Of a stretch of 64,000 nucleotides of DNA, positions 12,400 through 21,999 are shown piece by piece (position 1 is the first letter of the stretch; every line of letters begins with the position of its first letter). The notes below the pieces were generated by a model. That model was given only the letters and a program-made list of their open reading frames with translations. It had not been told where the DNA came from and did no database searches. The DNA is from Lagopus muta (lineage: Eukaryota; Chordata; Aves; Galliformes; Phasianidae): NCBI RefSeq assembly GCF_023343835.1, contig NC_064447.1, forward strand, positions 2,108,001-2,172,000, in the 5' to 3' direction. The position numbers and the translations under genes were made by a program.

Positions 12400-13950
12400 G
12401 GAGGCACCACGCTCCCTTTCATTCTTCCTTTGCAGAAATCAACTCCTCACAGCCAACACCCGCACGGCTGGGTCTCCTCCCGCCTCTCGGACCCGCTCCC
12501 CACCCTCAGCCCCCATCACAGCCGCACCCCACACCCGCACAGCTCCTCTCCACCGTGTTGACGCCGGAGCAGCGGCCAGGCCCGGGCCCGGCCGGCGGCA
12601 CAGAGCTGTTGGTACTCCCGAGGAGCAGAGCTTCAGGCTCGGGCAGCTCCCCGCTCTCCCCGAGGCCCGCAGCTCACAGACGGGCGCGGCGCGGGTCCCA
12701 AAGAGGCTCCGGGCCCACGAAGGCCGCACCAAAGGCCGCGCTGCCTCACGGCCTCCACTCCCTCAGCTGAAGCACGACCGGGCTGCGACGCTCAGAGCCC
12801 CGCAGCGCAGTCCTACGTGCCCCAGCCTTGCTCGGCCCCCTCCCAGCCCCGGTCGCGCTCACCGGCCCCACTCCGGGCCCACCTCGGCCCGGCCCCGCCG
12901 CCGCGTTCCGACCTACTTTCTCCTCCCGGGACATAAACAATCCGCTCAGAGCGCCGCCCTCCAAGCCGCCTTATTGGCTACTTCTGCTCGGATCTGCCTT
13001 GCAATTGGCTGAGAGTCCCGTCGCTCAAAGCTGAGGGACAAGCGGTGGGCTGTGCCCGCGGGGAGCTCGACGCCATTGGCTGTGCCCTTGTCTATCTCAG
13101 GGGAGCAGCGCTATTGGGTGGCTAAGGTGGGCGAGAAAGCACAGAGTCTATTGGCTGGTGCTAGTGGGAGGGGAGCGGCTGTGACTGGCCGCGAGGCCCG
13201 TGGGGGCGGGCCTCTGGGAAGGGCGCGGCCCGCCATTGGAGGCGGAGTCTGCCAGTCGGAGGGGGGCGGGGCTTAGCCGGCGAAAGGCGGAAGAGCGTTG
13301 CGCTGCGTAGCAGCATGGAGGAGGTGGCGGCGGGTGAGCGGCGCGGGGTTGCGGTCGGTCCGGCGCTCTGGGTCGCGTGCGTGCCCTCTGTGCGCCCGCA
13401 GCTCCGGCCTTTCAATTTCCGATCCTGGGAGGCGCCGGGGCCGAGTGGGGCTCTGAGGCGGCTGGGCCCGGTTCCCGGTGGGCAGCGCTGTGTGCCCGTG
13501 GGCCTGGCGAGGGGCTCTCGGTGCCGCCGCCCTGCGGGGTTCCTTGCCACCCTTCCCATGTCCTTCTTCCCGCTCCACGTCTCCTCTCTGTCCTGCCCCG
13601 TTCCCAGTTCCCTCCTGCCCTTACCCTCGGTGGAGGCGCGGATGAGGTCGGCCGTGCTGGGAGCTGGCTCCATGGCCGCCGCGGTGCCGGTGCGATGCCG
13701 GTTCCGTGGCGAAGCCCGGTACGGGGCGGGCCGGTGACTCAACTGCCGCCGGTGACGGGGCGCCCGGGAACGCGGGCCCGGCCGGTAGTGGCGGTTGCAA
13801 TTCCTTGGTCTGAGCTGCTCCAGGACCTTGGGGAAATCCAGGCGGACGGGTGCGGTGAGAAGCGGGGCTCGGGCCAGAGAGCAGCGTGGCACGGAGCGGG
13901 GAAGCGCCACGGTCTGAGCCCACCGCCGTCTCCCGGCCCGCCCCACTCAG
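12400..13950. promoter_or_regulatory. CpG-island bidirectional promoter of SPSB3 and NUBP2
   Basis: A GC- and CpG-dense stretch between the SPSB3 start (11,870, minus) and the NUBP2 start (13,315, plus), running into NUBP2 intron 1. It holds repeated ATTGG boxes (12,973-13,239) and GC boxes such as GGGGCGGGG just before the NUBP2 start. No TATA box was seen. This fits a housekeeping head-to-head gene pair. Borders are approximate and judged by eye. Confidence 0.8.
12973..13239 (-). promoter_or_regulatory. Array of six CCAAT (NF-Y) boxes
   Basis: ATTGG on the plus strand (CCAAT on the minus strand) occurs at 12973, 13004, 13075, 13113, 13150 and 13235, all in the same orientation. Four of the six sit in ATTGGCT, the usual NF-Y context. 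Spacings are 31, 71, 38, 37 and 85 bases. The array ends 76 bases before the NUBP2 start codon. NF-Y binding is inferred from the motif. Confidence 0.7.
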
Positions 13951-16900
13951 CACCGGTCATGACAGAGTCCCGCGGGCACCCATCGCTGTGCTGCCCGAGA
14001 GCTGAGGTCATCGCAAAGCTCTTCCTCTACTCCTCAGGCAGCCAAAGCGCTCTGTGCCTTTTTGCTCCTCTTCATTGCCCTTCTCAGAAGGGGCTCTGAA
14101 GAATCACAGAATGGTCAGGGTTGAAAGGGTTGAATCATGAATCTCCAACCCCCTGCCACACGCAGGGCCACCAACCTCCCCATTTCATACCAGCCCAGGC
14201 TGCCCAGGGCCCCATCCAACCTGGCCTTGAACACCTTTAGGGATGGACGGGGCATCCACAGCCTCTCTGGGCAGCTGTTCCAGCACCTCACCACCCTCTC
14301 TGTAAAGAACTTCCCCCTGACACCCAACCTAAACCTTCCCTCCCTCAACTTCAAACCATTTCCCCTTGTCCTGCTGTTTCCTGAAGCTTGTCCCTGCTCT
14401 CCCTTATCCCAGAGAGAAGCAACCTGGGTGGCGTGCGGCACATCCTGCTGGTGCTCTCTGGGAAAGGCGGTGTGGGGAAGAGCACCATCAGCACAGAGCT
14501 GGCTCTGTCACTGCGGCACTCGGGCAAGAAGGTGAGTGAAGGGCTGGGATGCTGATTTGTAGCTGGTCTTTCCCCCCATCACCTCAGCATGATCCTCCTT
14601 GTCCTCCATGCTACCCGTATAAAGATCCCTTGTTGATGGTCTGTGCTTTCTTGATCCAGAAGAGCCCAACACAGCTAACAGTGCAGTTCCTTTCCCCTTT
14701 ATCCAAGAGACTGATGCTATCTAAAACTTCTTTTGCTGTTATTTTTGAAACCAGGATGCTGAGAAATGACTTGTTGGTTTGTATGGTGACACGTGTTCCT
14801 CTGTGGGCAAGCTGAAGGACAGCGGTGGTTCAGGAACAAAAGGGCACCGGGGGGGGCATGAGGCAGGCTGGTATCTAGGAGGACTTCATAAAGGCTCTGT
14901 TGAGCCAATCCCTCTGAGGTTCTGATGGGTCCCCAGAATAAAAGTTTCCCCAGAGTGCTTGTAGGTACCCAGGAGATGTTTCCTTGAAGGGAAGGAGGTT
15001 GGGACAGCAGTGTAAACTTGAAGCAACTCTTTGAAGTTGTGCTTCAAACCTGCTGCTTTGGTTCCTGGCCTAGTGGAGAACGCTGCCTCCTCTTTTCTGG
15101 GGAGGAAACAGAGCTGAGGACTGTGACTGTGCTCAGGCCCATCTGAGTGGCTCTGCTTCATCCCTGCAGGTGGGGATCCTGGATGTGGATCTGTGTGGCC
15201 CCAGCATACCCCGCATGTTCAAGGTGCAGGACAATGATGTGCACCAGTGTGACGCCGGCTGGGTGCCGGTCTTTGTGGATCAGGAGAAAAGCATCTCACT
15301 GATGTCTATTGGCTTTCTGCTGGAGAAGCCAGATGATGCTGTGGTGTGGAGAGGACCCAAGAAAAACGGTACAGTTGTATTTCAGCGTTAGTAATGTTCT
15401 TACAAACTCTATTGGAGGTGATTTTGGCTCCTGCCATGGGCAAGTCATTCTTTGGGGCATGAGCCTTGTTCTGCAGGGCTGTCTTCCCTGAATTGGGTTC
15501 AGGGCATTCAGATGGCACACCTTTTATTTTTGCAGCTTTAATAAAGCAATTTGTTGCTGATGTGGCCTGGGGAGAACTGGATTTCCTCATCGTGGATACG
15601 CCTCCAGGCACCTCTGATGAACACATCTCCACAGTGGAGGCCCTGCGGCCCTACAAGCCTTTGGGAGCAATCCTAGTCACCACCCCTCAGGTAGGGCAGC
15701 CTGCTGGTGCTGAGCTGCAGCACGCTTTCTGGGCACAGTCAGTGGGGAACTTTGCACCCCAGATGATGCTGTCACCCATCCTCCAGGATGTGGTTCTGTG
15801 TGCAGATCCTCTAAGAGGAGGACTTGGTCGAAGCTATGGCCAGCAATAGCAAGAGAGCATCTCCTAATCCCCATCACCTGCATGTTTTATGTATTTGTGC
15901 ATTCCTGCTCCGGACAGACATCTAGACAGACAGACACCTCTGACCTTACCTGTTCTCCCTGCAGGCAGTGTCTGTGGGAGACGTGAGGCGAGAGCTGACG
16001 TTCTGCAAGAAGACAGGCTTGCGAGTTCTTGGCATTGTTGAGAACATGAGTGGTTTCGTTTGCCCTCACTGCTCGGTGAGCTTTTGGTTGGTCCATTTTG
16101 GGTTCTTGTTCATGTCTGGGTGTCACACGCTGCTGTGCCTCAGGTGGAAAATCAGTGAAATGCCACAAGGGTGCCGTGAACCTGGGAGATGAGAAGCTGC
16201 CAGCTGCTGCATGAACACTGGAAGAAGCCAGTGGTTCTTTCCAAAATAGAGCTGGGAGAAGGCAGGGGCAAAATAGAGCTGGGAGAAGGCAGTCCTTTGT
16301 GGCAGGAAGGTGGATGGGAGCTGGTACTTCTGTACGCAGACAATGCCTGCCCTGTTGCTCAGATCTCTCTGCTGTGGTTCATGACTCACTGCTGTTTTCT
16401 TCCTCCTTCAGGAGTGCACAAACATCTTTTCCAAAGGGGGAGGCGAAGAGCTGGCCAAACATGCTGGGGTCCCTTTTTTAGGTGAGTGGACTCTGGAGCA
16501 GAGCCCTCCTTGGTGACATCCTGTGTGGTGCTGTGGGAGTGCTTGAGGGGCACAGTCTGTCAATAGGGCAGGTGGGCTGTGCTCTTAGTCCCTGTGAGCC
16601 CTGAGGCTAGTCAGAAGCAAGGTGAAGTTGCTTTTATACCATCCACGCTGTACACAGTGGGCATCCAGTGCTGCCAGAGCAGGGGCAGTGATGAGCAGAG
16701 CCTCCTCTGGCTGCTAACATTGTGGTGACAAGCAACCAAGCCTGAAGCCACCCGGCACTCCTGAAATTCCCTGAGAAAAGGGGGGCTGAGGGTTGAACCT
16801 GCCCTATGGATGGGGCTGGGAGCAGAGCAGGAGAGTCTCATGAAGAACCGTGGTCTGGTGGTATTTCAGACCCAGAGAGAGGTGAGAAGGAGGGCTGGTG

Positions 16901-17178
16901 AGAGGGGTGGTTGCCTTTTCCTATTGCTGCCCCTTGAGATGCCTCTGGCAGGAGTTTTTCTTCGATCCTCAGTCAAAGCCTTTGCCTTGTGATGAACAAG
17001 CAATCACGCTCCTCTTTCCTCCTCTCCCTCAGGCTCCGTTCCTCTGGACCCCCAACTCAGCCAGAGCTTGGAGGAAGGCAGAGACTTCATCCAAGAGTTT
17101 CCCAAGAGCTCTGCCTTCCCTGCCTTGACTCGTATTGCCCAGCAGATCCTGGATGGTGCATTGCAGCAGAGCTCCTGA
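13315..17178 (+). CDS. NUBP2: NUBP2, cytosolic Fe-S cluster assembly factor
   Basis: P-loop scaffold ATPase (Cfd1 in yeast) that works with NUBP1 to build [4Fe-4S] clusters for cytosolic and nuclear proteins. Exons: 13315-13333, 14413-14531, 15170-15368, 15536-15690, 15965-16075, 16412-16481 and 17033-17178. They sum to 819 bases, giving 272 residues (human 271). The deviant Walker [11 protein letters not shown] lies at about residues 20-30. Next come [23 protein letters not shown] (Walker B/switch) and [11 protein letters not shown] followed by EC, whose CxxC binds the bridging cluster. The start is fixed by the short first exon MEEVAAE joined to [19 protein letters not shown]. All junctions keep frame. 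The acceptor of exon 2 lies just after a CR1 insertion (see findings). Confidence 0.97.
14100..14390 (-). mobile_element. CR1 LINE fragment, minus orientation
   Basis: Reads as a CR1 3' end on the minus strand. The plus strand shows GAATCACAGAATGG at the left, CAGCCCAGGCTGCCCAGGGC inside, and TTTCCCCTTGTCCTG at the right. It sits in NUBP2 intron 1 and ends about 20-30 bases before the exon 2 acceptor at 14,413. The right border is approximate. Confidence 0.9.
16242..16292. repeat. 27-bp tandem duplication in NUBP2 intron 5
   Basis: AAAATAGAGCTGGGAGAAGG occurs twice, 27 bases apart (units start at 16,242 and 16,269). This is a recent-looking local duplication inside an intron. Confidence 0.8.
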
Positions 17179-17950
17179 GGAGTGATTTGGGCTGGACTCT
17201 TGCCTGGCAGCACCACCAACAGCCCTTGCTGGTGGGGAATAGGATGCAGAAGCTGTTGATCTATGGAGCTGTTACACTGGGGGATGATGGAGGGAGGAAG
17301 GAGCACAGCATCAGTGCCTCTTTTGGCAACTCAAAAAGGGAAGTGCTGCTCTACCTCTCCACATCCAAAGATACTCTATATGGGCGTCTCTGCTCACGTG
17401 GAGGACGCACAGCCTGGTTCTTGCCTTCTAAATGTGGCAGCACTCTGCCCACATGGTACAGTTGTTTTTAGCCCCCTCATGCAGTGCCTTCCTCTGCGAC
17501 CAGCTATTGCACAGATATTTGTGGAGCTCTATCTTGTTTCCACAGCATCTCATGCTCTGCAGTGCAGCTAACGATGACTGAATGCAGCTACACTGGCAAG
17601 CATCATCAGTTGGGATGGATGTTCCCTCGCCAAGTTCAGATGGCACGAATCATCTGCATTGTAGCTCCATGTGTTGCTGCCTTCTGCTGCTTTCCTTGCG
17701 TGATACAATACATTACTTGGTTCAGCAGCTGGCAAGCTGGATGCTGTGCTGTGGACCTGAGCCAAGGCAGCTCGCTCTGAAAGCTCCAGTTGTTGGTACA
17801 TTTTGCCTCTGAGGCACTGCATATGCTTCATGTGTCTTCAGCAAGTCTAGTATCCATTTGAAGTCTGCATCCGACCCCACTGGAAACAATGCCTTTTTTC
17901 ATCTGCTGAGGGGTTACTGTGACTCAGGAATATTTTTTAACGTTCCAGAC

Positions 17951-17956
17951 AGTAAA
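17951..17956 (+). terminator. Possible NUBP2 poly(A) signal (variant AGTAAA)
   Basis: No AATAAA was found in the 900 bases after the NUBP2 stop. AGTAAA, a known weaker variant, lies about 770 bases after it in an AT-rich patch. Weak support. Confidence 0.35.
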
Positions 17957-17979
17957 CATTTTTCTTAAAATGCAAGTCT

Positions 17980-19070
17980 ATGAGTTGAGTTTTTTTCCAT
18001 GGCTTTGGGCCTCATCGTAGCTGAGTCTTAACAGTATTAACAGCACTTCAGATACATCTAGATGTCTCCTGCTTCCCTCGTGTTTCCTTGCTGGGGCTCA
18101 GCTGTGGCTCTTCTCCAGCTTCTAGATCCTGCTGTTGCCTGGTCTAGTTGAAAACAGGCCCCTGCAGTCCTTTGCATCCTTTGCCACAGCCCTTCTCCAC
18201 ACCCCTGGCACACATGGGGCTCCTCCAGCTCCCTGACGGTTCCTGGCTCGCTTCCTCTGGCTGTGCTGTCTCCTTGGGACTCCTTCCCTTGGCAGCTTCT
18301 GTAAGTTTGGATTTCTCTGCGGTGCTGGTGCTCCCTTGAGTCCTGCTTTCTTCTTGCAAGCGTGGTTTAAGCTGGGAAAGCTGCTAAAGGTCGTGTCTTT
18401 GCACTTTATTTCCATCTCTCCTATAGCATGAGCCCCTTCTGCCTCTGTGCCCTCTCTGTGATCGGACCTCCACCTCGCAGTGCTGCTCTAGAGAGTCAAA
18501 AGAAACAGATTCCTGCTGACCAAGCTGTCTCCTCGTTGGAAGCCCTTCATTATGAAGGAGACTGGAAAAGCATCTGTCCCTGCTTGGACTGCACCCACAT
18601 TAGGACTCACACCTGACCAGGCCTTCCCCACTTGCAGCTTTCCTGGAAATCTCATCTGACCTTTGCTCACTGATTTGGGATTTGGAGAGTGGGGCCATTC
18701 CTGCAGCCACACGCTCTCCTGGCCTGTGGGACTGTGTGCAGGAAGAGCCTGCGGTGCAAATCCCGCTCCCTGATAACGCTGAGTGGAGGGGGGGCAGTGC
18801 AGGATCAGAGCTGGGCAGCTGGGCAGGGCTGTGTGCACGGTCTGAGGGACGCTGCACCCCTCTTATTGGTCCCAGCCTTTCCTTCGTTGCCGTTCACTTT
18901 GCAGAAAGTTCGCTGCGAGTTCCTTTAGTGCCTGGGGATGTGGGGAGCCCGTGGCACCCAAATGTTGGGATGGGGTCGTGCACAAACCCTGAGGAGCTCT
19001 GATAAGGAGCCCTGCTGGGTGTGGCACGTGGTTTCGAAAAAACATACTTACAAGATGGGTTGCAATAGCT
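17980..19070. other. Intergenic stretch between NUBP2 and IGFALS 3' ends
   Basis: About 1.1 kb between two convergent genes. It contains only short open frames without family resemblance, and no CR1 copy or RNA gene was recognised. Confidence 0.55.
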
Positions 19071-19077
19071 CCAAAGG

Positions 19078-19083
19078 TTTATT
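19078..19083 (-). terminator. IGFALS polyadenylation signal
   Basis: TTTATT on the plus strand (AATAAA on the minus strand) lies about 525 bases past the IGFALS stop codon. Confidence 0.6.
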
Positions 19084-19607
19084 TGTCTGCTGTGAATTAT
19101 CAGGTAAGTGACACGGGTGGCTTTCTGTAACCTGTATTGGCTGTGGCAAGGAGCAATTAAAGCGTGTATCTGTCCCCTCCCCCAGCCCCTACAGCAGGGC
19201 TCAACAGCAAATTCGGGTTTTCTGGTTGTTTTTTTTCCATTTAAACCTGCTGGGGTGGAGGTGACCCCAGGTGCCACGCACTGGGCTCTAGTAATTGCTT
19301 TTTTGAGGTCTTGCTGGTGGATGGGGATGGTGGGGCCCTGGGTGAGGTTTGGGGCCCTGGAAGAGGCTGGGGGCTGCCCACGGGTGGGCACAGGGCGAAA
19401 CCAGCCAGCATCCTGCTTCGTGGCAGGAAGATGCTTCATTCTGTCCCCGTGCTGGTGGTTAAATACTGCCAATGCTTCCTGTCCCCCCTTGCCTTCCCCA
19501 GGTCCCCATCCAAGAGGATAAAGCTGTCCCCCGCGGTGCCAGACGGGGAAAGGTGGCCGAGGCTAGACAGACCACAGTGATGGGGACAGGGAGGTGGCAG
19601 TCATGTG

Positions 19608-21997
19608 TCAGCAGTGAGCAAAGTTGTCCTCACTGGTGTCGCGGAGGTCCAGGCCCACGAGGCTGGGGGGCTGGAAGCAGGTGAGGTTGTTGTAGGTGTA
19701 AATAGGGACGTGGGAGTCATCCCCCTCGGCGACGGACTGGACAAAGCGTGGGACCACGCTGGGGTGCCGCAGGGCGAAATCCCGCAGCCCCTTCAGCGAG
19801 CAGTTGCAGTGCCAGTTGTTCCCCCCAAGCCAGAGCTGCTCCAGTGTGAAGGAAGGGCACAAGAATCCCACCGAGAAGGTCTCTAGGGAGTTGTTCCTCA
19901 GACTGAGGTAGCGCAGGTTGGCAAGCTGCGTGATGATGGCGTTGTCCAGCGTCGCCAGCTGGTTATGGGAGAGGTCGAGCCAGAAGAGCCTGCGGAGCGG
20001 GCTGAAGGTGTCCTGAGAGATGTCCAGGATTTGGTTGAAGGAGAGGAAGAGGTACTCCAGGTTGCTCAAACCCACAAAGAGCTGGGGTGAGAGGTGGCTC
20101 AGCCTGTTGTGCTTCAGGTCGAGCTCCAGCAGCTCGTGCAGCTCTCTGAAGCTTTGGTCTTCGATGATGGAGATGGCGTTGTGCTGCAGGAAGAGCCGCC
20201 GCAGGCTGGTGAGGCTGGAGAACGTGTTGGCCCTGATCCTGCTCAGGCAGCTGTGCTCCAGGTGGAGGCTGTGCAGCTTGGTGACTCCCTCAAACACGTA
20301 TTCGGGCAGAGTCTTGATGCAGTTGGCGGACAAGTGCATCACCGCCACGTTGTACAGCCCGAGGAAGGCCCCAGCCTTGATGTCCTGCAGCTGGTTGTTG
20401 TTGAGGCTGAGGACCTCCAGTTGACCCAACCCATCGAAAGTCCTTTCTGCCAAGCTCCAGATCCTGTTGTGTCCCAGCTGCAGCTCCTCCAGGAACTGGA
20501 GGTCTTTGAAAGTCCTGGGCCTCAGGTTGGTGATGGAGTTGGTGGACAAGCGTAGGACGTGCAGGCTCAGGAGACCCAGAAACGTGTCCTCATACAGTGA
20601 GGTGAGGCGGTTGTGGGAGAGATCCAGCCATCGGAGGGACTTCATGCCCATGAACGCACGGGGTGCGATGGCATTGATCTGGTTGTTGTTCAAGTAGAGC
20701 TTTTGCAGCTTCTGCAACTTGACGAAGATGTTGATCTTGATGCCCTTGAGCGCATTCCCACTGAGGTCCAGCTCCTTCAGCTCTGTAAGGCTACAGAAGA
20801 GCTGGTGCTGGAGGTAGGGGAGCTTGTTCCCAGCCAGGATCAGCTCCCTCAGGTTGGGCAAGTCATGGAAAACCTTGTCAGGCAGGACCACCAGCGAGTT
20901 CCAGCCCAGGTTCAGGTACCACAGATTGGAGAGCCCCGCAAACAGCCCTTCTTCCACCTTGCTGAAGAAGTTGTTGTTGAGGCTGAGGGACACGAGGTTC
21001 TGGGTGTGCAGGAAGGTGTGGGGTGCCAGGTACTTGAGGCGGTTGCGCTCCAGGTGGAGGTGGTAGAGGCTGCGCAGGCCATGGAAGGCGTGCTGCTCCA
21101 CTGCAGCCAGCTGGCTGCTCTGCAGGTCCAGGAAGTCCAACCCTGAGAGGTTCCTGAAGGCTGCGGCTGGCAGCTGGGTGAAGTTGTTGCCATCCAGCCA
21201 GAGGGCTTTGGCGTTGGTGGGGATGTCCTCAGGGAGCTGCGTCAGGTTGCGGCCGCTGCAGAAGACGTTGAGCTCCTCGCTGTAGTCATCCAAGCTGCAG
21301 GCACAGGGGTTGGGGCAGCGCAGGGGCTCTGTGGCTGGGGGCTCCTTGGGGACGTCCCCGTCCTGGGGTTGGGATGCAGCAGCCAACAGCAGGACCAGGG
21401 GGAGCAGGAGGGGGACCCTGCCTGCTGCAGAGCACAGAGGAAAGGAAGACTGTAAGCAGGCATGGGGAGGTGAGCTTGGAACAGCGTCCCCAGAGGACAA
21501 CACATGGTGACCATCTTGGTCATCATGGGACACACAGCTGTGCCACCATGGCCTGAAGCATGTCACCCCCAGCACTGAAGGGCAAGGATGCTCATTGCCA
21601 CTGGTTTCCCACTGGAGACGGTAGCCACTGGTGTCCTCCAGCCCAGGGGCCGGCTCGTCCCAGCCCGTGTGTGTGCACTGCTGTGCCCCGTGTCCCCTGT
21701 GCCCTCTTGGAGATTTGTCCTTATGCCACAGCAGTAGCTTCTTCCTTCCCCAGGAAAGGCCAGCAGCAGCATTCCTTGTTCCCTTGCCTAATTCCTCCCC
21801 AAATTAGCAGAGAACCCAGAGCTATTCATTACAGTGCCTCAGAAGGCACAGGAGCTCCCCAACTGACCTCTTAGCCACAGAAAGAGAGGAAAAAACTGAC
21901 CGGCAGCCGCATTGCAAAGTCCCGGGGGGGGGCCGGCTGTCCCCCTGCGCCCCTCGCCCTGCCCGGCTCTCTCTGCCTTACCTCTGTCTGCGCTCAT
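19608..21997 (-). CDS. IGFALS: IGFALS, IGF-binding protein acid-labile subunit
   Basis: Secreted liver glycoprotein that joins IGF and IGFBP-3 or -5 into the long-lived ternary serum complex. Two coding exons: 21997-21982 (MSADR plus one base) and 21424-19608. Together they encode 610 residues (human 605). A signal peptide follows the start ([17 protein letters not shown]). The LRRNT cysteine cap is [20 protein letters not shown]. About 19-20 leucine-rich repeats follow in a regular 24-residue rhythm (for example [16 protein letters not shown]). The LRRCT cap starts [17 protein letters not shown] and ends DNFAHC. Several N-glycosylation sequons are visible (NLT, NFT, NLS, NNS, NCS). A tiny first coding exon plus one large exon is also the mammalian structure. 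It converges on NUBP2. Confidence 0.97.
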
Positions 21998-21999
21998 GG

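Noticed and set aside
13161-13946. Long minus-strand open frame in the SPSB3/NUBP2 CpG island
   Set aside because: Arginine/proline-rich translation of GC-rich DNA, with no family resemblance, and overlapping NUBP2 exon 1 and promoter.
20094-21146. Several plus-strand open frames opposite IGFALS
   Set aside because: Antisense shadows of the leucine-rich repeats; their repeats simply mirror the IGFALS codons.
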